Shown here: positions 8,270-11,298 of the stretch, piece after piece
Layout: each line of letters starts with the position of its first letter
How positions within the stretch are numbered: the first letter of the stretch is position 1
Assembly (NCBI GenBank): GCA_004356305.1
Contig: SMXJ01000135.1
Location: forward strand, 1-11,298
Direction: 5' to 3'
DNA: 11,298 nucleotides
Origin: Bacteroidota bacterium
Lineage (GTDB): Bacteria > Bacteroidota > Bacteroidia > Flavobacteriales > Flavobacteriaceae
Notes under the pieces: model-generated
What the model was told of the DNA's origin: nothing
The model's input: only the letters and a program-made list of their open reading frames with translations
Database searches by the model: none
Made by a program: the position numbers and the translations under genes

Positions 8270-8641
8270 TTAATATGTTGTCTCTATCTTAACCGTTCTT
8301 GCATCGCCCCAAAGCCCCTCGATATCGTAGAATTCTCTAATATGCTTTTGAAAAACATGAACCACGACATGAACATAGTCCATCAATACCCATTCCGCAT
8401 TATCACTTCCCTCGATGTGCCAGGGTTTTTCTTTAAGGGCTTTACTCACTATTTTTTGAACGGAATTGACAATTGCATTTATCTGTGTATTTGAAGTACC
8501 ATTACAAATTATAAAATAATCACATACTGTGTTCTCTATCTTCCGCAAATCAAGAATTTGAATGTCCTGACCTTTTACCTCTTCAATCCCCTTAACTACA
8601 TGTGTTATGAGTTGATCTGTCCCCACAGTTTTTATTGTCAT
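8270..8641 (-). CDS. rsfS: Ribosome silencing factor RsfS
   Basis: This 123-residue protein belongs to the RsfS/Iojap family, which binds ribosomal protein uL14 and blocks subunit joining when nutrients are short. Recognisable segments are ILDLRKIENTVCDYFIICNG (the core beta strand and helix), KALKEKPWHIEG, and the strongly conserved WVLMDYVHVVVHVF followed by REFYDIEGLWGDA. Length matches the family. It is the first gene of the rsfS-ftsH pair and is divergent from birA. A good -7 box lies 18 bases upstream of its ATG. Confidence 0.97.
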   Translation of the reverse strand: MTIKTVGTDQLITHVVKGIEEVKGQDIQILDLRKIENTVCDYFIICNGTSNTQINAIVNSVQKIVSKALKEKPWHIEGSDNAEWVLMDYVHVVVHVFQKHIREFYDIEGLWGDARTVKIETTY

Positions 8642-8659
8642 TCAGTTTATTTAATATGG

Positions 8660-8667
8660 CAAAGTTA
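8660..8667 (-). promoter_or_regulatory. Candidate -7 box of the rsfS-ftsH promoter
   Basis: On the minus strand, TAACTTTG is an exact match to TAnnTTTG and ends 18 bases before the rsfS ATG, implying a leader of roughly a dozen bases. No TTG is found at the usual -33 distance. The box lies in the rsfS-birA divergent gap, just outside the region that an upstream ATG for birA (8676) would occupy. Confidence 0.5.
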
Positions 8668-8726
8668 TTACTTTTTTGTTTCTTGTTGCTGTTTTATTCG
8701 GCAACATTAACACAATATTAATTACT

Positions 8727-9458
8727 GTGAAAATAATCAAACTTAATGCCATTGGTTCCACAAATGATTACTTAAAGGCGTTGTATAAGAAAATAGACTT
8801 TGAAGATCAGCTATTGGTAGTTGCCAAGGACCAGACCAAAGGTAGGGGACAGGTAGGTTCAAAGTGGCATACTGAGAGAGGTAAAAGCCTTAATTTCAGC
8901 TTATTGAGGCGATTTAATCGACTCACAATTACACATCAATTCACCATAAATTGCGCGGTGTCTTTAGGTATAAAAAAAGGATTGGAACAAATTGGCATCG
9001 GTACTGTTAAAATAAAGTGGCCTAACGACATATTGTCAGATGACAAGAAGTTGTGCGGGATTTTGATCGAAAATCAGTTGCAGGCAGGATTTATCGCGAG
9101 TTCAATTATCGGTGTTGGAATTAATGTGAATAACCGTAGTTTTCCAAACTTACCGAGAGCTTCGTCTATGTTTTTGATCAAAAAAAAGGAGTTCGATCTC
9201 GACCGGGTTCTTCAAGTGGTTTCAGAATCTATTTCTTCGGAATTGAAACGGGTCGAGAATCGGGATTTTGAAGATCTTAAAACCGAATACGAACAACACC
9301 TTTTCAGAAAAGATACCATTTCAGTATTTGAAAATGGCGAAGGCGAAAGATTTAATGGAATTATCAAAGGAATTTCCAAGACCGGAGAATTGTGCCTGGA
9401 AATGGAAAACGAATCACTTAATTATTTTAATTTGAAAGATTTGCAGCTACTCTACTAG
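8727..9458 (+). CDS. birA: Biotin--[acetyl-CoA-carboxylase] ligase, monofunctional
   Basis: This protein attaches biotin to the carrier domain of acetyl-CoA carboxylase through biotinyl-AMP. I chose the GTG at 8727 (KIIKLNAIGSTNDYL follows), giving 243 residues, because homologues begin at this strand and the 17 extra residues from the ATG at 8676 are hydrophobic and run into the rsfS promoter region; the ATG remains possible. The catalytic loop GRGQVGSKWH begins at residue 39, KWPND is at 97-101, KKLCGILIE follows at 107-115, and GVGINVN is at 129-135. A small C-terminal beta domain follows. There is no N-terminal helix-turn-helix domain, so it is unlikely to be a transcriptional repressor like the E. 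coli protein. It ends interlocked with the SRPBCC gene. Confidence 0.93.
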   Translation: MKIIKLNAIGSTNDYLKALYKKIDFEDQLLVVAKDQTKGRGQVGSKWHTERGKSLNFSLLRRFNRLTITHQFTINCAVSLGIKKGLEQIGIGTVKIKWPNDILSDDKKLCGILIENQLQAGFIASSIIGVGINVNNRSFPNLPRASSMFLIKKKEFDLDRVLQVVSESISSELKRVENRDFEDLKTEYEQHLFRKDTISVFENGEGERFNGIIKGISKTGELCLEMENESLNYFNLKDLQLLY

Positions 9459-9847
9459 AGTTTTTCCATGTTAGTGGCAAGGGTTTCTAAGAATTTGGTG
9501 ATAGGGCCTTTTATCATCATAGACATCATTGGATTGAAGTCACCTGAAAAGATCAATTCCACTTCCGAAGAACTATCTGATAATTCTGTGATCCTGCTTT
9601 CAAGCCTAAAAGGAATTTTATCACCGATCGCCCCTAATACCACTTTGTTCGGTTTGAAGACCTCTTTTACTTCGAGTGCGATTTCAGGCATTCCTTTCAG
9701 TGCGAAGACAAAAGCATCTTCTCGAATGACCTCGAATTTGCTGATATTTTCAGGCATTAATTGCTCAAAGTTTACAACATCACACAGATATTCGCAAAGC
9801 GTATTCGCAGATTTTTGAACAGTTACTTTTTTACTTTTTAATTCCAT
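9455..9847 (-). CDS. SRPBCC-fold (polyketide cyclase/START-like) protein
   Basis: This protein of about 130 residues has the pattern of the small SRPBCC fold, which encloses a hydrophobic ligand cavity: an N-terminal strand (SKKVTVQKSANTLCEYLCDV) with a helix, a central strand series, and a C-terminal helix (MMSMMIKGPITKFLETLATN). No catalytic residues can be assigned and the ligand is unknown. I chose the ATG at 9847 (MELKSKK); an in-frame ATG two codons upstream (9853) is equally possible. The start overlaps the end of the candidate small ORF at 9838-9918. The gene lies downstream of pyrE in the same direction and its stop shares four bases with the birA stop. Confidence 0.85.
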   Translation of the reverse strand: MELKSKKVTVQKSANTLCEYLCDVVNFEQLMPENISKFEVIREDAFVFALKGMPEIALEVKEVFKPNKVVLGAIGDKIPFRLESRITELSDSSSEVELIFSGDFNPMMSMMIKGPITKFLETLATNMEKL

Positions 9848-9918
9848 ATACATTGAGTTTTTTTGGTAATTTCAAAAAACATGCCTATCCCAATAATAAT
9901 AAGGGCTATCGGGGCCAT
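9838..9918 (-). CDS. Candidate small hydrophobic protein of 26 residues between pyrE and the SRPBCC gene
   Basis: An ATG at 9918 inside the last codons of pyrE opens a frame of 26 codons that ends with TAA at 9840-9838, inside the start of the SRPBCC gene. The product begins MAPIALIIIGIGMFFEI and continues with a polar tail (TKKTQCIWN), the shape of a single-span or peripheral membrane peptide. The overlaps (13 bp with pyrE, 10 bp with the SRPBCC ATG at 9847) fill an otherwise empty 52-58 bp gap and could allow translational coupling. The ORF is short, it could be chance, and I know of no family to assign it to. Confidence 0.35.
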   Translation of the reverse strand: MAPIALIIIGIGMFFEITKKTQCIWN

Positions 9919-10547
9919 TGTGATGGATCTTCTCTCCAAACCGCAAGTGTCGCTGCCTCTTGAGAGTTGATATAATTCGAATCTTTAGCTTGTTCCAGCA
10001 GATTTTCGTAATTACTCAATGTGTTTAATCGAACATTTGCTTTGGCAAAATTTTCTTCAGCGATAGTAAACCCATATGTAAAAATAGCTACCATACCAAT
10101 TACCTGAGCATTTACTTCATTTAATGCTTCCACGGCAAGCAAACTACTTTTCCCCGTGCTTATTAGATCCTCTACTACTACTACTGAATGATCAGGGTCT
10201 AAATGACCTTCAATTCGATTTTGACGTCCGTGTTCTTTTGCTTTAGGCCGTATATAAATAAACGGTAAATTTAAATAATCGGCCACTAAGGCTCCTATAC
10301 CGATCGCCCCGGTTGCTACTCCCGCGATCACATCGGGTTTGCCATATATTTCCTCTATTTGATCAGCTAGATTTTCCCGGATGAAATTTCTTATCTCAGG
10401 AAACGACAATATGATCCGGTTATCACAGTAAATAGGAGATTTCCATCCGGAGGCCCAGGTGAAAGGTTTTTGTGGTTGCAATTTAATTGCATTAATTTGC
10501 AGGAGCAATTCGGCCGTTTTTTGTGCTGTTTCTTTGTTTAAAACCAT
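9906..10547 (-). CDS. pyrE: Orotate phosphoribosyltransferase
   Basis: This 213-residue enzyme transfers phosphoribose from PRPP to orotate, the fifth step of UMP synthesis. The ATG at 10547 (MVLNKETAQKTAELLL) gives the normal length; the frame stays open to an ATG at 10727, but those 60 residues lie over the Nudix gene and are implausible. Conserved parts are FTWASGWKSPIYCDNR (29-44), the GVATGAIGIGALVA stretch (76-89), the flexible catalytic loop RPKAKEHGRQNRIEG (100-114), and the PRPP-binding motif VVVVEDLISTGKS (122-134). The gene is divergent from the Nudix gene with only 7 bp between start codons. A -7 box lies at 10552-10559. It is followed on the same strand by the candidate small ORF and the SRPBCC gene. 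Confidence 0.97.
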   Translation of the reverse strand: MVLNKETAQKTAELLLQINAIKLQPQKPFTWASGWKSPIYCDNRIILSFPEIRNFIRENLADQIEEIYGKPDVIAGVATGAIGIGALVADYLNLPFIYIRPKAKEHGRQNRIEGHLDPDHSVVVVEDLISTGKSSLLAVEALNEVNAQVIGMVAIFTYGFTIAEENFAKANVRLNTLSNYENLLEQAKDSNYINSQEAATLAVWREDPSQWPR

Positions 10548-10551
10548 ACTG

Positions 10552-10585
10552 CAAATGTATAAAGTTTTTGTGAAAGATATTCCAA
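10552..10585 (-). promoter_or_regulatory. Candidate pyrE promoter overlapping the Nudix gene start
   Basis: On the minus strand, TACATTTG (10559-10552) matches TAnnTTTG exactly, and a TTG (10585-10583) lies 23 bases upstream, at the long end of the accepted spacing. The box ends only four bases before the pyrE ATG, so transcription would start at or next to the start codon and the mRNA would be nearly leaderless. The box covers the Nudix ATG. Confidence 0.45.
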
Positions 10586-11184
10586 TTATTCTGTCCACCG
10601 AGAAAAATATCGGTAAGCAATACACAGCAATTCCTCTTAAACTTGCAAGACTCAACAAACTCATCAAGAAGATCAATAATGGCGAGCTTTTGTACGTCAA
10701 TTTGTACCATAAGAATGAAGAAACCATTGAAAAGTTCCTTCGAAAGAAATTGCCGCTCGTCGAAGCTGCCGGAGGATTGGTTTACAACGACAAGCGAGAA
10801 ATTCTATTTATTCACCGAAACGAGAAATGGGACCTTCCCAAAGGACATATCGATGAAGGAGAGAGCCATCAAGCAGCTGCCGTTAGGGAAGTAGAGGAAG
10901 AGACAGGGGTGCAAGATCTAATTGTGAAACGCTATATCATGAAAACGTATCATGTTTTTAAGCGTAATGGAAAATTTAAATTAAAAGCTACCTATTGGTA
11001 TGAAATGTACACGCAATACAGCGGAGATCTAAAACCACAAAAAAGTGAAGGCATTAAAAAAGTAAGGTGGAAAAACTTTGAAAAGTCCCAAAGGGCCCTT
11101 CGTAATTCCTATGAAAATATCAAACTCCTTTTTCCGAAGGAATACTTAACCACCCACCCTAACGATAGGATATCGCAGATGTGA
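10555..11184 (+). CDS. Nudix hydrolase with N-terminal extension
   Basis: This 209-residue protein carries a complete Nudix box at residues 97-119: G97, E103 and R111-E112 with E115-E116 and G118 (context WDLPKGHIDEGE and REVEEETGV). These residues bind the divalent metal for hydrolysis of a nucleoside diphosphate linked to another group. The substrate cannot be told. Upstream of the Nudix domain is an extension of about 68 residues beginning MYKVFVKDIPIILS, which looks like a small lineage-specific alpha/beta segment. I chose the ATG at 10555; the frame is open further upstream to 10459, but that would lie inside pyrE. No convincing promoter box was seen upstream. The last 39 bases overlap a converging gene. 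Confidence 0.92.
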   Translation: MYKVFVKDIPIILSTEKNIGKQYTAIPLKLARLNKLIKKINNGELLYVNLYHKNEETIEKFLRKKLPLVEAAGGLVYNDKREILFIHRNEKWDLPKGHIDEGESHQAAAVREVEEETGVQDLIVKRYIMKTYHVFKRNGKFKLKATYWYEMYTQYSGDLKPQKSEGIKKVRWKNFEKSQRALRNSYENIKLLFPKEYLTTHPNDRISQM

Positions 11185-11298
11185 ATTCTCATAATTGGGA
11201 GATTGTTTGTGAATCCAGTCCAGTTGTGCATACCAATTATTTGCAAAGTTAGGGTCACTATCTTTTTTGGCTTCAAACTGTGCTTTGATAGCTGGATG
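11146..11298 (-). CDS. C-terminal fragment of an unidentified protein, possibly an M14-type carboxypeptidase
   Basis: On the minus strand a frame is open from the right edge to a TAA at 11148-11146, giving 50 residues with strongly protein-like composition (HPAIKAQFEAKKDSDP, NNWYAQLDWIHKQSP, HLRYPIVRVGG). The rest of the gene lies outside the window. The ending resembles, from memory, the tail of Bacteroidota M14 family zinc carboxypeptidases, in which a Trp/Leu-Asp-rich helix is followed by a Tyr-Pro-x-x-Arg strand; no catalytic residue is visible, so the family is only a suggestion. It overlaps the 3' end of the Nudix gene by 39 bp tail to tail. Confidence 0.6.
   Translation of the reverse strand, partial: HPAIKAQFEAKKDSDPNFANNWYAQLDWIHKQSPNYENSHLRYPIVRVGG

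Noticed and set aside
10548..10727. N-terminal extension of pyrE by 60 residues
   Set aside because: It would overlap the Nudix gene almost completely, and the ATG at 10547 gives the normal PyrE length and N terminus.

Overview
The window looks like core chromosome of a marine-type Flavobacteriaceae (phylum Bacteroidota). The evidence is the gene set (DUF1573 lipid-exported protein, short phosphatidylserine decarboxylase next to an acyl-CoA-binding protein, FtsH/RsfS/BirA/PyrE neighbourhood), the AT-rich composition, the near absence of Shine-Dalgarno sequences, and several upstream boxes that match the Bacteroidota -7 promoter consensus TAnnTTTG. The genus cannot be fixed from the sequence alone. 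No mobile element, CRISPR array, tRNA or rRNA gene was seen.

Layout from left to right. At 1-659 (+) lies the C-terminal part of a PDZ-containing aspartyl protease. A DUF1573 exported protein follows at 710-1108 (-), sharing a hairpin terminator with the protease 3' end. It is divergent from valS (1243-3873, +). valS converges, with 8 bp between the stop codons, on a four-gene minus-strand operon that reads LUD protein (5591-6193), cdsA (4790-5587), psd (4150-4800), acyl-CoA-binding protein (3882-4148). The junctions are a 3-bp gap, an 11-bp overlap and a 1-bp gap, so the last three are very likely translationally coupled. Upstream on the same strand is rsfS-ftsH (8641 to 6303), divergent from birA (8727-9458, +). 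birA meets an SRPBCC protein (9455-9847, -) tail to tail with interlocked stop codons. Upstream of the SRPBCC gene are a candidate 26-codon hydrophobic ORF (9838-9918, -) and pyrE (9906-10547, -). pyrE is divergent from a Nudix hydrolase gene (10555-11184, +) with only 7 bp between the start codons. At the right edge the 3' end of another minus-strand gene (11146-11298) overlaps the Nudix 3' end.

Functionally, cdsA makes CDP-diacylglycerol and psd makes phosphatidylethanolamine, while the acyl-CoA-binding protein may buffer acyl donors for the same pathway. FtsH provides inner-membrane proteolysis, RsfS silences ribosomes, BirA charges acetyl-CoA carboxylase with biotin (the first step of fatty-acid synthesis), and PyrE makes orotidylate. 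The region therefore combines membrane-lipid supply, membrane quality control and growth-related housekeeping.

This is an ordinary housekeeping region. No defence or other novel system is evident. The points most worth checking are the small hydrophobic ORF bridging pyrE and the SRPBCC gene, the very tight pyrE/Nudix divergent start with a promoter box lying on the opposing start codon, and the tail-to-tail overlap at the right edge.
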